The position numbers and the translations under genes were made by a program. From positions 62,001-126,000 of the forward strand of contig CAVVVW010000028.1 in the NCBI GenBank assembly GCA_963751775.1: a DNA stretch of 64,000 nucleotides. Direction: 5' to 3'. This document shows positions 18,770 to 29,041 of the stretch, in pieces; position 1 is the first letter of the stretch; each line of letters begins with the position of its first letter. The DNA comes from CADEEN01 sp963751775 (lineage in GTDB: Bacteria > Pseudomonadota > Gammaproteobacteria > Burkholderiales > Burkholderiaceae_C). The notes under the pieces are model-generated. The model searched no databases. It had not been told where the DNA came from and saw only the letters and a list, made by a program, of their open reading frames with translations.

Positions 18770-19718
18770 ATGCCGCTGACGCAACTCATCTTCCTGACGG
18801 CGATCTTCGTGCTGGTGGTCGGCGCCGTGATGTCGGGCGTGCTGTTGCTGCGGCCGAGCGCGACGCAAAGGCGCCTGCGCGCGTTGCAGCAAGAGGCGGG
18901 CGAACCCGGCGCGCTGGCCGCGGGTGAGCGCTGGCTGCACTGGATCGCCGGCGTGACCAAACCGCTCAGCAGCCTGGCCGCTCCGGCGGAGGGGTTCGAG
19001 AAGTCGAACCTCAAGCTGCGCTTCATCCATGCCGGGCTGCGCAACCCGGTCGCGCCATCGGCCTTCTTCGGCGTCAAGGCCCTGCTGACCCTGGGCCTGC
19101 CGCTGCTGGGCTATGCGCTGGCGGCCGTCACTTCGAACCTGCCGCGAGGCAACAACCTGCTGCTGATGCTGCTCGCGCTGGCAGCGATCGGCTACTACCT
19201 GCCCAACCTGGTGCTGTCGCACCTGGTGCAGACGCGGCAGCGCGAGATCTTCGAGAGCTTTCCCGACGCGCTGGACCTGATGACCGTCTGCGTCGAGGCC
19301 GGTCTGGGCACCGAATCGGCGCTCATCGCGCGTGGCCGACGACATGGCCCTGCGCAGCCCCGCCCTGAGCGACGAGTTGCGACTCGTCAACCTGGAGTTG
19401 CGCGCCGGCGCCGACCGCGACCGCGCGCTGCGCAACCTGGCGATCCGCACCGGCGTCGAGGAGGTCGACAGCTTCGTCACGATGCTGAGCCAGGCCGAGC
19501 GCTTCGGCACCAGCATCGCCGCCTCGTTGCGCGTGCACTCGGACATGCTGCGCACCAAGCGCCGCCAGCGCGCCGAGGAGGCGGCGGCGAAGATCGGACT
19601 CAAGCTGCTGTTTCCGCTGATCTTCTGCATCTTCCCGTCGCTGCTGGTCGTGCTGCTCGGGCCGGCGATGATCCAGATCTACCGCGTGCTGTTGCCTACG
19701 ATGGGAGGTGGCCGATGA
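18770..19718 (+). CDS. tadC: TadC inner-membrane platform protein, one frameshift
   Basis: About 316 residues, with a shift near 19330. It has an N-terminal helix (LIFLTAIFVLVVGAVMSG), two central helices, then the T2SS F-type domain (SFPDALDLMTVCVEAGLGTESAL, LRNLAIRTGVEEVDSFVTML and FGTSIAASLRVHSDMLRTKR) and a final hydrophobic segment (LFPLIFCIFPSLLVVLLG). It forms the inner-membrane platform with TadB. It is separated from tadB by 19 bp, with a GGGGAG ribosome-binding site, and its stop overlaps the next gene (ATGA). Confidence 0.9.
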
Positions 19719-20290
19719 AACGCCATGCTGTTCGGGCCGGGAATCATTTGCCGCCTGCTGGCACGGCGGTCACACGCATCGGCGCGTTGCGACTCGGCGC
19801 GCTGGCCGTCGCGGCCGCGCTGGCCGGTTGTGCAGGGACGGCGGGCAATGCGCCGCCCGCGCTGCGCGTCGAGCCATTGCTGCGCGTCAGCGGTACCGAC
19901 ACCGCCGCGGCCGACGGCTACCGCGCGCTGGGGCGCCAGTACGCCGGCGAGGGACGCTGGCAACAGGCCGGCGACGCCTATCGCCGGGCCGCGGCGCTCG
20001 AACCCGGGAATGCCGAATCGTTCAACGGGCTCGGCCTGGCGGAGGCGAGGCTGCTGCGTTACCCGGACGCCGTGGCGGCGTTCGAACGCGCCGTCGAACT
20101 GGCGCCCGCACGCGCCGACCTGCTGAACAACCTGGGCTATGCACTGATCCTCGACGGCCGGCCGGCACAGGCCAGCAGCGTGTTCAACCGCGCGCTGCAG
20201 CGCGCACCCGACCACGCCGCGGCCCGCGCCAACCTGAAGTTCGCCGACGAACGCGTGGCGGCGTCGCAGGTACCCGCACCACGGCCGTGA
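19715..20290 (+). CDS. tadD: TPR lipoprotein of the Tad locus (TadD-like)
   Basis: 191 residues. A signal peptide ends in a lipobox (VAAALAGC, Cys near residue 36). Tetratricopeptide repeats follow at about 70-175: ADGYRALGRQYAGEGRWQQA, AYRRAAALEPGNAESFNGLG, AFERAVELAPARADLLNNLG and VFNRALQRAPDHAAA. TadD is the TPR lipoprotein of Tad systems and helps assembly at the outer membrane. The ATG overlaps the tadC stop. The last codons overlap a GTG start at 20287. A single longer protein with the following LytR_C region, split by an error, is a real alternative. Confidence 0.85.
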   Translation: MKRHAVRAGNHLPPAGTAVTRIGALRLGALAVAAALAGCAGTAGNAPPALRVEPLLRVSGTDTAAADGYRALGRQYAGEGRWQQAGDAYRRAAALEPGNAESFNGLGLAEARLLRYPDAVAAFERAVELAPARADLLNNLGYALILDGRPAQASSVFNRALQRAPDHAAARANLKFADERVAASQVPAPRP

Positions 20291-20964
20291 CGGACGCGGC
20301 GCCGCGAAGCGAGGCGACACTGCCGCCGCCCGCGCCGGCGACGAGGGCGATGGCGATGCTGACCGAACCCAACCTGCCTGCGCTGGTGGCGGTCACCGCG
20401 ACATTGCCGGCGCCGATCGTGTCGATGGCGCAAGTGGCGACGGCTGCGGCGCCGATCGTGTCGAGTACGCAAGTGGCAACGGCTGCGGCGACGATCGACC
20501 TTGCGCAAGAACTCGCCGGACTGCCGTTCGACGGGCTGTTGCCAGTGGCCATCGCACCGCCGGACCCGGTGCGGCTCGACCCCGTACGGCTGGACCCCGT
20601 GCCGATGACGGCGTCGGCGCGCACGGCCGAAACCCGCATCGTGGTCGTCAACGGCAACGGGGTCACGGGCCTGGCCCGTCGCCTGGGCCGGCTGATGGCC
20701 ACGCTGGGGCTCGCCCACACGCGACTGGCCAACCTGCCGCCCTACGACACCGCACTGACCACGGTTCAGTACCGCGCCGGCTTCGAGCAACAAGCGCGCG
20801 AGATCGCCCGCCTGCTGCCGATGGCGGCCGCACTGAGCGTCGCCCCTGCGGGATCGAACGGTGACGTGCGCGTGGTCGTCGGTCACGACGTGACGACGAG
20901 CCAGGCCTGTGCCGAGCTGGCGGCCTGCCGCGCCAAGGTGTTGCTGGCCGGCAGCGGCAGCTGA
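20287..20964 (+). CDS. LytR_C-domain protein with internal 13-residue repeats
   Basis: Up to 225 residues from the GTG at 20287, which overlaps the TPR gene's stop (GTGA). Residues ~1-115 are Ala/Pro/Thr-rich and hold two copies of a 13-residue repeat (APIVSxxQVATAA) and a DPVRL repeat. The C-terminal ~100 residues look like a LytR_C domain: RIVVVNGNGVTGLARRLGRL, then YRAGFEQQAREIARLLP and GDVRVVVGHDVTT. LytR_C domains are found in cell-wall or envelope proteins. No signal peptide is visible from this start. This fits the view that the domain is really the C-terminal half of the preceding TPR lipoprotein. Confidence 0.7.
   Translation: MTDAAPRSEATLPPPAPATRAMAMLTEPNLPALVAVTATLPAPIVSMAQVATAAAPIVSSTQVATAAATIDLAQELAGLPFDGLLPVAIAPPDPVRLDPVRLDPVPMTASARTAETRIVVVNGNGVTGLARRLGRLMATLGLAHTRLANLPPYDTALTTVQYRAGFEQQAREIARLLPMAAALSVAPAGSNGDVRVVVGHDVTTSQACAELAACRAKVLLAGSGS
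20410..20487 (+). repeat. 39-bp tandem repeat in the LytR_C gene
   Basis: Two adjacent 39-base copies (20410-20448 and 20449-20487) begin GCGCCGATCGTGTCGA and end GGCTGCG. They differ at only a few positions, and the first bases of a third copy follow. The length is a multiple of three, so the repeat adds whole 13-residue units (APIVS..QVATAA). It lies in the linker between the TPR part and the LytR_C domain, where copy-number change would alter spacer length without breaking the frame. Confidence 0.85.
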
Positions 20965-21033
20965 CGCCAGAGCGCACGCCGCGCGGGAGCGGCGCCGACC
21001 CAGGACGCTAGCCGTCGGCCGCCGTCGTTGCGC

Positions 21034-23934
21034 CTATCCGCACTGCCCCACGTAGCCGCAGGCGGTGCAGAAGTCGCAGCCGTCCTTGTGGATCACGCTG
21101 GCGTTGCCGCACTCGGGGCAGGGGCGGCCGGGCTGCACGGTGCTGGCCTGGCCGGCGCCGCGGCGCGTCGAGCACGCCCATCTCGCGCAGCGGGAAGCCC
21201 TCTTCGTCGAGCACGCCGAGCATGGCGTAGCGGTGGATCACCAGGCGCGCCAGGTAGGCCACGGTCGAGGGCCAGGTCTGCTGCCTGCGCTGGCCGGGAA
21301 CGAAGGCCATGAAGTGACCCAGCGGCTCGGCGTAGTTGAGCAGCTTGCGCAGCTTCATGCCGATCCAGGCCGGGTCGATGACGCGCATGTCGAGTGACAG
21401 CAGGCGCGCCAGGCCGTCGAGCGCGCGCGGATAGTTGCCGGCCAGCGCCAGCGCGCAGGGGCGCGTCACGGCCTGGCCGTCGTGGCCGGGCAGCGTGACT
21501 TCCTTCAGCGTCACGGTGAAGGCTTCGCCGCTGGCCGGGTTGTCGATGTCGACCGCCCAGGCCAGCGTGCCCGACGGGTCGGTGTGCGGCTCGTTGCGCG
21601 CGAACAGCGCGTCGATCACCGGCGTGGCGCCGCCCGCCCGCGGCGGCAGCGTGCCGAGTTGTTCGCAGCGCCAGCGGATCGACGGCCGCGGTGGCCGCGA
21701 CCACGCCGGGGAATGGCCGGCGCTCGCCGTGCGGCGGGAAGGGCATCTCGAACGGCCGCTCTTCGGCCACCGTGGCCAGCGCGTCGAGCTTCAACTGCAG
21801 CCAGGCGGCGTCGTTGGCGCGCAGGTCCATCGACAGCGTCTTGGCCAGCGCGCCGAGGCCGCGCGGCTGCTCGGCGCCGTTGACCCAGACCTCGAACGGC
21901 TGCTGCGCACCGCGGCCCTCGATCTCGCGCGGCACATCGCCGACGAACAGCGCGAACGAGCCGAACGGGTGTTCGATCATGTACGTCCAGGCCGCATTGC
22001 CGCCGGGCAGCTCGGGCCGGCCGGGCCAGCGCAGCGAGGCCAGCACCGGCGCGGCGGGTGCGGTCGATGCGCCAGGCGCCGGTTCGGGTCGCTCACCTTC
22101 AGCGGCGCCGGCTGCGTGGAAAGCACGCTGCCGAGCACGGCGTTGGGCCGGTAGGTGGCCAGGCCCTTCAGGCCGAGCGACCAGGCCTGCTGGTAGAGCT
22201 GCTCGAAATCGGCATACGGGTAGTCGGCCGGCACGTTGACGGTCTTGCTGATCGCGGTGTCGATAAGGGCGCCACGGCGGCGACCATCTCGGCATGCGCC
22301 TGCGCGCTCATCTCGAGCGCGGTGACGAAGGCGGCGGTCAGCGGTGCATCGGCGCCCTTGAGATGCCGGTACAGCCGCCAGGCATGGTCTTCGACCTGGT
22401 GCTCGGCGAAGCTGCCGTCGGCCTGGCGCTTCTTGCGCACGTAGGTCCAGCTGAACGCGGGCTCGATGCCGTTGCTGGCGTTGTCGGCGAAGGCCAGGCT
22501 GATGGTGCCGGTGGGCGCGATCGACAGCAGGTGCGAGTTGCGGATGCCGTGCGCGCGGATGCGGTCCTTCAGCGGCTGCGGCAGGCGCGACGCGAACGTG
22601 CCGCCCGACAGGTACAGGTCGGCATTGAAGAGCGGGAACGCGCCGCGCTCGATGGCCAGATCGACCGATGCGTCGTAGGCCGCGTCGCGCATGCGCTCGG
22701 CGATGCGCCGGGCCATGGCGCGCGCGGGCTCGCCGTCGTAGCGCAGGCCCAGCATCACCAGCGCATCGCCCAGGCCGGTGAAGCCCAGGCCGATGCGGCG
22801 CTTGCGCCGCGCCTCTTCGTGCTGCTGCGGCAGCGGCCACATCGTCACGTCGAGCACGTTGTCGAGCATGCGCACGGCCGTGCGCACGAGTTGCGCGAAG
22901 CCGGCGTCGTCGAAAGCGGCGTCGGCCTCGAACGGGCGCTGCACGAAGCGCGTCAGGTCGATCGAGCCGAGGCAGCAGCAGCCGTAGGCCGGCAGCGGCT
23001 GTTCGCCGCAGGGATTGGTCGCGCTGATGGTTTCGCAGTAGGCGAGGTTGTTGTCGCGGTTGATGGTGTCGAGGAACAGCACGCCCGGCTCGGCATGGTC
23101 GTAGGTGGCGCGCATGATCTGCTCCCACAGCTCGCGCGCGGGCAGCTTGCGGTAGACCCATTGGCCGTCGCCGCGCTGGTAGGCGCCGGCGGCCTTTTGC
23201 GCCGCACCGGGCTCGGCACGGTGCACCAGCTCGACCTCGCCGTTGTCGCGCACCGCCTGCATGAAGGCGTCGGTGACGCCGACCGAGATGTTGAAGTTCT
23301 TCAGGTCGCCGCGGTCCTTGGCGTGGATGAATTCCTCGACGTCGGGGTGGTCGCAGCGCAGCACGCCCATCTGCGCGCCGCGCCGCGCACCGGCGGACTC
23401 GACCGTCTCGCAGGAGCGGTCGAAGACGCGCATGTAGCTGACCGGGCCGGAGGCGCTGCTCTGCGTGCGCGCCGACCCAGGCGCCCGCGCGGGCGGATGC
23501 GCGAGAAGTCGTAGCCGACGCCGCCGCCGCGGCGCATCGTCTCGGCCGCTTCGGCCAGCGCGGTGTAGATGCCGGGGTGGCCGTCGTCGAGCTGGGTGAT
23601 GGAGTCGCCGACCGGCTGCACGAAGCAGTTGATCAGCGTGGCCGCCAGGCCGGTGCCGGCGGCCGACTGGATGCGCCCGGCCGGGATGAAGCCCTGCTCG
23701 AGCGCCTGCGCAAAGCGCTCGGCCCACGGCGCGCGCTGGTCCGGCGGCTCGGCCTCGGCCAGCGCCTTGGCAACGCGGCGGTAGCACGTCGTCGACGCTT
23801 TGTTCGTCGCCCTTGGCGTATTTCTCGCGCAGCACTTCGGCGCTGATGGCTTGCGGCGGCAGCGCGGCGACCATCGCCGCGGTCTTCGGGGTGGAGGTGA
23901 CGGTCAAGACGGTTTTCCTGGTTGTCGGTGGCAA
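21034..23934 (-). CDS. nrdJ: Adenosylcobalamin-dependent ribonucleotide reductase, class II, frameshifted
   Basis: About 960 residues joined from several frames (shifts near 23770, 23500, 22265, 22070, 21640 and 21170). This enzyme reduces ribonucleotides to deoxyribonucleotides using coenzyme B12 and no oxygen. Visible signatures are MRRGGGVGYDFSRIRP, the active-site loop SATNPCGEQPLPAYGCCCLG, IGLGFTGLGDALVMLGLRYD and SIAPTGTISLAFADNASNGIEP. The C-terminal zinc ribbon contains CPECGNAS and CDFCTACGYVG. The upstream start is uncertain: TTG codons at 23934 and 23907 or an ATG at 23874 are possible. An FNR-like box lies about 36 bp upstream of the first. The gene is downstream of nnrS on the same strand with a 192 bp gap. 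Confidence 0.9.
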
Positions 23935-23969
23935 GTGCGCATCATGGGTGCAGCGCCGGTGGCCCGGAA

Positions 23970-23983
23970 TTGATCCACTTCAA
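23970..23983 (-). promoter_or_regulatory. FNR/Dnr-like box upstream of nrdJ
   Basis: The + strand reads TTGATCCACTTCAA. Read toward nrdJ it is TTGAAGTGGATCAA, matching the FNR/ANR/DNR consensus TTGAT-N4-ATCAA at nine of ten fixed positions. It lies 36 bp before the most upstream nrdJ start candidate. Class II reductase is useful without oxygen, and the next gene upstream is nnrS of the nitric-oxide response, so anaerobic or NO-dependent control is a sensible inference. Binding is not shown. Confidence 0.6.
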
Positions 23984-24025
23984 TCTCAATTCGATCGCCA
24001 CAGGGTAGCCTGTCGCGCCGGCGCG

Positions 24026-24071
24026 GCACCGACGGCGGCCCTGCGATCGAGGGGTATCCCCTCGTCGGTGC
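24026..24071 (-). other. Nested stem-loop in the nnrS-nrdJ gap
   Basis: Two nested perfect inverted repeats: an outer stem GCACCGAC (24026-24033) with GTCGGTGC (24064-24071), and an inner stem GAGGGG-TAT-CCCCTC (24049-24063). Read on the - strand it lies in the 5' leader of nrdJ, or at the 3' end of nnrS. No T-run follows it, so it is not a standard terminator. It lacks the conserved cobalamin-riboswitch boxes. The rest of the 192 bp gap (23935-24126) holds the FNR-like box and no gene. Confidence 0.55.
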
Positions 24072-24126
24072 CCTCTTGCATGGCACGCGACGGGGTACAC
24101 CGGGCCTGCAGCAAGTCTACGCCGTG

Positions 24127-25373
24127 CTAACCCGGGCGGCCATCGGCACGCGGGCGGCCGAGCCAGCGGCCGTAGCGCAATGACCAGCCAGCCATCGCCA
24201 CGACCCAGGCGCTCACGGCGGCCAGCAGCAGCGGCGTGGCGGCCGCCGGCCACAGCGCAGCGGCCAGGCGCAGCAGCACGGCCGCCTGCAGCGTCCAGAA
24301 CAGGGCCCAGGCGATGTTGTCGGCCACCAGCGGCCGGCCGCTGTGGCCGGCCGCGACGCGCGTGGCCATGGCCAGCAGCGTGCTGCCGAGGTAGCCCATC
24401 GTCAGCGCGTGTTGCGGCGCCAGGTCGAGCGAATGCGCGGGCCCGAGCGCGGCCATCAATGCGTGCGAGGTCGCACCGAGCGCAAAGGTGATGCCCAGCC
24501 ACAGGAAGCCGACATGCAGCATCGCCAGCAGGCGGATCTTCAGGCCCTGCAGCAGACCCCAGCGCAGGGCCAGCCACAACAGCATCGCGGCCGCGGGCGA
24601 CCTCGACGGCCACCTGCAGCCAACGCGCGGCCGGCGGCAACGGCCACCACCACAGCTCGGCGATCGCGAACGGCAACTCGGCGGCCAGCGCGGCCAGCAT
24701 CGCCACCAGCAGCGCGTTGGGTCGCCAGGCATCGTGCAGCGGCAACGCACTGGCGGTGAAGAACGGCAGCATGCGGTGCGATACGGTGGCGAACACCGGC
24801 GCGAGAAAACCCCACAGCGCGAGCTGCGTCGCGGCACGCACGCCAGCTGGGGTGATTCGCAATCAGCGCCGCCGCGGCCAGCCACAGCGCGAGCGCGCCG
24901 ATGGCACCGGCCACGGCCACCAGCGAGGCGTGCAGCTTGTCGGGCGACCGGCTGGCGCGAACGAGGCCGACAAAGCGCAGCACCAGCGCGCTCCAGCCGA
25001 GCGCCACCAGAGCCACGCCGATGCCCGCGAGCGTGGCGCCGGCGTGAAAGCCGGGCAGCGCGAGCGCCCAGCCGGCCACGATCGTCTGCACCGGCATGCG
25101 CAACGACGCGGCATCGACCTCGGGCAGGCCGAGCCAGCGTGGGCCCGCCGTGAACAGGAAGCCGGTGATGAAGAGCGGCATGAAGCCCAGCGCCATCAGC
25201 AGGCCGTGCGCGACCGGCGGCGGCACCGCCCACGGCAGCGTCACACCTGCGGCCCGCGTGACCAGCACGACGGCCCACCAGACGGCGCTGGTGCCCAGCA
25301 GCAGCGCGGCCGCGGCGAAGCCCAGCCTGTGCGGCGCGGTCAACAACCGCGACAACTGCCAGCGTGTCTGCAT
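24127..25373 (-). CDS. nnrS: NnrS family membrane protein, two frameshifts
   Basis: About 415 residues in three frames (shifts near 24855 and 24600), strongly hydrophobic with roughly twelve membrane segments. Family signatures are SRLLTAPHRLGFAAAALLLG near the N-terminus, then AHGLLMALGFMPLFITGFLFTAGPRWLG, FLAPVFATVSHRMLPFFTA and HALTMGYLGSTLLAMATRVAAGHSG. The conserved His residues fit the haem/copper-containing NnrS family, whose expression is tied to nitrite/nitric-oxide regulators and which protects against NO-related stress. The ATG at 25373 is preferred; a GTG at 25382 is possible. A lone TTGAT half-site lies upstream at 25409-25413 but no full FNR box. Confidence 0.85.
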
Positions 25374-25450
25374 CACCGGCACTGTCGGGCCGTGCCCGGC
25401 GCCGCGCCTTGATCTGCGTTAGCCGCGCACGACATCGGCACCGCAATGCA

Positions 25451-25477
25451 AAACGCCAACCGCTTTGGTTGGCGTTT
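25451..25477 (-). terminator. Rho-independent terminator after tRNA-fMet
   Basis: A perfect 11-base inverted repeat (AAACGCCAACC / GGTTGGCGTTT) with a five-base loop. Read on the - strand, the stem ends in GGCGTTTT, giving a short U-run. It lies 22 bp after the tRNA 3' end and before the nnrS start, so it most likely ends the tRNA transcript. Confidence 0.8.
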
Positions 25478-25498
25478 GGGCACTGGACCCTGGGTGTC

Positions 25499-25575
<77 letters not shown>

Positions 25576-25608
25576 AGGCGAATTCTAACATGGCGACTCT
25601 GCGCGAGC

Positions 25609-26414
25609 TCAGCGCAGGAAGCGCCGCCGCGTCAGCGCCAGGGCGATCCAGAAGGCCGAAACTGCGTAGACCAGGAGCACCGCCAGCGGCTGCCACCAGC
25701 GCGTGGGCCAGGCGCCGATCACCAGCGGCCGCACCAGTTCCACCGCGGCCGACAAGGGCAGCACGGCCGCGACCTGCTGCAGCCAGCGCGGCAGTTGATC
25801 GACGGGGAAGTAGACGCCAGACAGGAAGGTCATCGGCGTCAGCACCAACGTGAAGTAGTAGGTGAAGAAGTCGTAGCCCTTGGCCAGCGCGTTGAAGACC
25901 AGCGCGATGCCGGCGAACGTGAGGCCGACCAGAAACAGCACCGGCAGCGCGACCAGCAGCGTCGGCGCGCGGCTGATGCCGAGTGCCACAAGCACAGCGG
26001 CGATCGCGGTCGCGCTGATCAGTGCCTTGATGCCGGCCCACAGCATCTCGGCCAGCACGATGTCGTCGAGCGCGATCGGCGCGTTCAGGATGCTGTCCCA
26101 CGTCTTCTGCATCTGCATGCGCGAAAACGCCGAGTACATGGCCTCGAACGAGGCGGCGTACATGGTGCTCATGCAGATGCTGCCCGAGGCCAGGAACACG
26201 ATGTAGGGCAGGTCATTGACGCGGCCGACCAGCGCGCCCAGGCCGTAGCCGAAGGCGACCAGGATGATCAAGGGCTCGGCGATGTTGCCGAGCAGGCTGG
26301 GCAGTGCGAGCTTCTTCCAGACCAGCCAGTTGCGCAGCACGACCGGCCAGCAACGCAGCGAGACGCGCGGCGGGGCGAAGATCGACGGCGGCGCCGGTGC
26401 GTGGGTGGTCTTCA

Positions 26415-26415
<1 letters not shown>
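25609..26415 (-). CDS. ABC-2 type export permease, NodJ-like
   Basis: 268 residues with about six membrane segments. It matches the NodJ/ABC-2 permease pattern: NWLVWKKLALPSLLGNIAEPLIILVAFGYGLGALVG near the N-terminus, FLASGSICMSTMYAASFEAMYSAFSRM in the middle, then TLVLTPMTFLSGVYFPVDQLP and LPLSAAVELVRPLVIG. The start overlaps the stop of the ATPase gene by one base (TGATG), so they form a translationally coupled pair. Homologues called NodJ are common in Burkholderiales that do not nodulate, so the substrate is probably an envelope lipid or polysaccharide; this is inference. Confidence 0.87.
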
Positions 26416-27336
<921 letters not shown>

Positions 27337-27411
27337 GGTGCGCTGACATGGGCCGGCCCAAACGAACAAGGCCAGCTTGCGGCTGGCCCTGCGTTCACGC
27401 CGGCAGTGTGA

Positions 27412-27807
27412 TTATTCGGCGTCGGTCTTGGCTTCGTCGGCCTTGGGTTCGGGCCGATCGACCAGTTCGACGAAGGCCATCGGGGCGTTGTCGCCGACGC
27501 GAAAGCCCATCTTCAGGATCCGCGTGTAGCCGCCCGGGCGGGCCTTGTAGCGCGGGCCGAGGTCGTTGAACAGCTTGGCCACGACGTCGCGGTCGCGCGT
27601 GCGGTCGAAGGCCAGCCGGCGGTGCGCCAGCGTGGGCTCCTTGGCCAGCGTGATCAGCGGCTCGACGGCCATGCGCAGCTCCTTGGCCTTGGGCAGCGTG
27701 GTCTTGATCGCCTCGTGCGTGATCAGCGAATTGCACATGTTGCGCAGCATCGCCTGGCGATGCGCGCTGGTGCGGTTGAGTTTGCGTAGTCCGTTGCGGT
27801 GGCGCAT
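27412..27807 (-). CDS. rplQ: 50S ribosomal protein L17
   Basis: 131 residues beginning MRHRNGLRKLNRTSAHRQAM, the canonical L17 start. The rest (MLRNMCNSLITHEAIKTTLPKAKELR) is highly conserved. The C-terminus has a short acidic/Lys tail (PEPKADEAKTDAE). It is the last gene of the alpha operon after rpoA, as usual. The ATG at 27807 is chosen because the conserved sequence starts exactly there. The 105 bp gap to rpoA holds two hairpins. Confidence 0.97.
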   Translation of the reverse strand: MRHRNGLRKLNRTSAHRQAMLRNMCNSLITHEAIKTTLPKAKELRMAVEPLITLAKEPTLAHRRLAFDRTRDRDVVAKLFNDLGPRYKARPGGYTRILKMGFRVGDNAPMAFVELVDRPEPKADEAKTDAE

Positions 27808-27862
27808 GGTGCTTGTCCTTCCTATATTGAGCCCCAGCCGTATCAGGTACTGGGGGTGCACC

Positions 27863-27905
27863 GGGCTTCTTAGAAGCCCAATCCTTGGACGGCGCTTGCG
27901 CCGTC
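27863..27905 (-). other. Two tandem hairpins between rpoA and rplQ
   Basis: Perfect inverted repeats GGGCTTC-TTA-GAAGCCC (27863-27879) and GACGGCGC-TT-GCGCCGTC (27888-27905), given on the + strand. The second begins 8 bp after the rpoA stop. Neither has a following T-run, so partial termination or mRNA processing/stability is more likely than full termination. Confidence 0.7.
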
Positions 27906-27912
27906 TCTCCTG

Positions 27913-28902
27913 TTACCGCTTATCCAAGCCCTGCGGCGGCCAGTTCTCCAGGCGCGCGCCGAGCGTGAGGCCGCGCGAGGCGAGCACTTCCTTGATTTCG
28001 TTGAGCGACTTGCGGCCCAGGTTCGGCGTCTTCAGCAACTCGGTCTCGGTGCGCTGGATCAGGTCGCCGATGTAGTAGATGTTTTCGGCCTTCAGGCAAT
28101 TGGCCGAGCGCACGGTGAGCTCGAGCTCGTCGACCGGGCGCAGCAGGATCGGATCGAAGGTGCTGGTGGTGCGCTTCTGCTCTTCGAAGATGCCGCTGAC
28201 TTCGCTGCCTTCGAGCTGGGCGAACACCGCCAGTTGTTCGACCAGGATCTTGGCCGACGAGCGGATCGCCTCTTCCGGGCTGATCGCGCCGTTGGTTTCG
28301 ATCTCCATCACCAGCTTGTCGAGGTCGGTGCGCTGTTCGACGCGCGCGTTCTCGACCGCGTAGCTGACGCGGCGCACGGGCGAGAACGAGGCATCGAGCA
28401 CGATGCGGCCGATCGACTTGGTCGGCTCGTCGCCGAAGCGGCGCAGGTTGCCCGGCACGTAGCCGCGGCCCTTCTCGACCTTGATCTGCATGTCGAGCTT
28501 GCCGCCATGCGACAGGTGCGCGATCACGTGCTCGGGGTTGATGATCTCGACGTCATGCGGGGTCTGGATGTCGCCGGCCGTGACCGGGCCCTCGCCTTCC
28601 TTGCGCAGCACCAGCGTGACTTCGTCGCGGTTGTGCAGGCGGAAGGTCACGCCCTTCAGGTTGAGCATGATGTGGACCACGTCTTCCTGCACGCCGTCGA
28701 TCGTCGAGTACTCGTGCAGCACGCCGGCAATGGTGACTTCGGTCGGTGCGTAACCCACCATCGACGACAACAGCACGCGGCGCAGGGCGTTGCCCAGCGT
28801 GTGGCCGTAGCCGCGCTCGAAAGGCTCGAGCGTGGCCTTGGCACGATGGCCGCTGATCGGCTCGACATTGATGGCTTTGGGTTTCAGCAGATTGGTTTGC
28901 AT
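27913..28902 (-). CDS. rpoA: RNA polymerase alpha subunit
   Basis: 329 residues, the usual betaproteobacterial length. The N-terminal assembly domain includes FERGYGHTLGNALRRVLLSSM, and DVEIINPEHVIAHL is present. The C-terminal domain, which binds UP elements and activators, has VDELELTVRSANCLKAENI and TPNLGRKSLNEIKEVLASRGL. Intact frame. It lies between rpsD and rplQ in the standard alpha-operon order. Confidence 0.98.
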   Translation of the reverse strand: MQTNLLKPKAINVEPISGHRAKATLEPFERGYGHTLGNALRRVLLSSMVGYAPTEVTIAGVLHEYSTIDGVQEDVVHIMLNLKGVTFRLHNRDEVTLVLRKEGEGPVTAGDIQTPHDVEIINPEHVIAHLSHGGKLDMQIKVEKGRGYVPGNLRRFGDEPTKSIGRIVLDASFSPVRRVSYAVENARVEQRTDLDKLVMEIETNGAISPEEAIRSSAKILVEQLAVFAQLEGSEVSGIFEEQKRTTSTFDPILLRPVDELELTVRSANCLKAENIYYIGDLIQRTETELLKTPNLGRKSLNEIKEVLASRGLTLGARLENWPPQGLDKR

Positions 28903-29041
28903 TGAGTGTTGTTCCTGTCAATACCCTCGGCTCGTTACACCGATAAGGCTGATGGATCTGCCGGGCTGGAAAGACGAAGACTTCGCGCCCGGCAAGCGAA
29001 GCCCTCCAGAAAGGGGGCCGGCCAAAGGCCGGTCTCCCGCT
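28903..29041 (-). other. rpsD-rpoA intercistronic region with hairpins
   Basis: 139 bases without a gene. A seven-base perfect inverted repeat GCCGGGC (28960-28966) / GCCCGGC (28987-28993) and a CCGGCC-AAA-GGCCGG stem near 29019-29033 (+ strand) are present. The gap is long for an operon junction. Confidence 0.6.

Noticed and set aside
23935..24126. Cobalamin riboswitch upstream of nrdJ
   Set aside because: Searched for because the enzyme needs B12. The conserved boxes (GCCACTG, the GGGAA and CCCGCNACTG-type regions) are not present.
25383..25450. FNR box upstream of nnrS
   Set aside because: Only a TTGAT half-site (25409-25413) is present; the second half (GTTAG) does not match.
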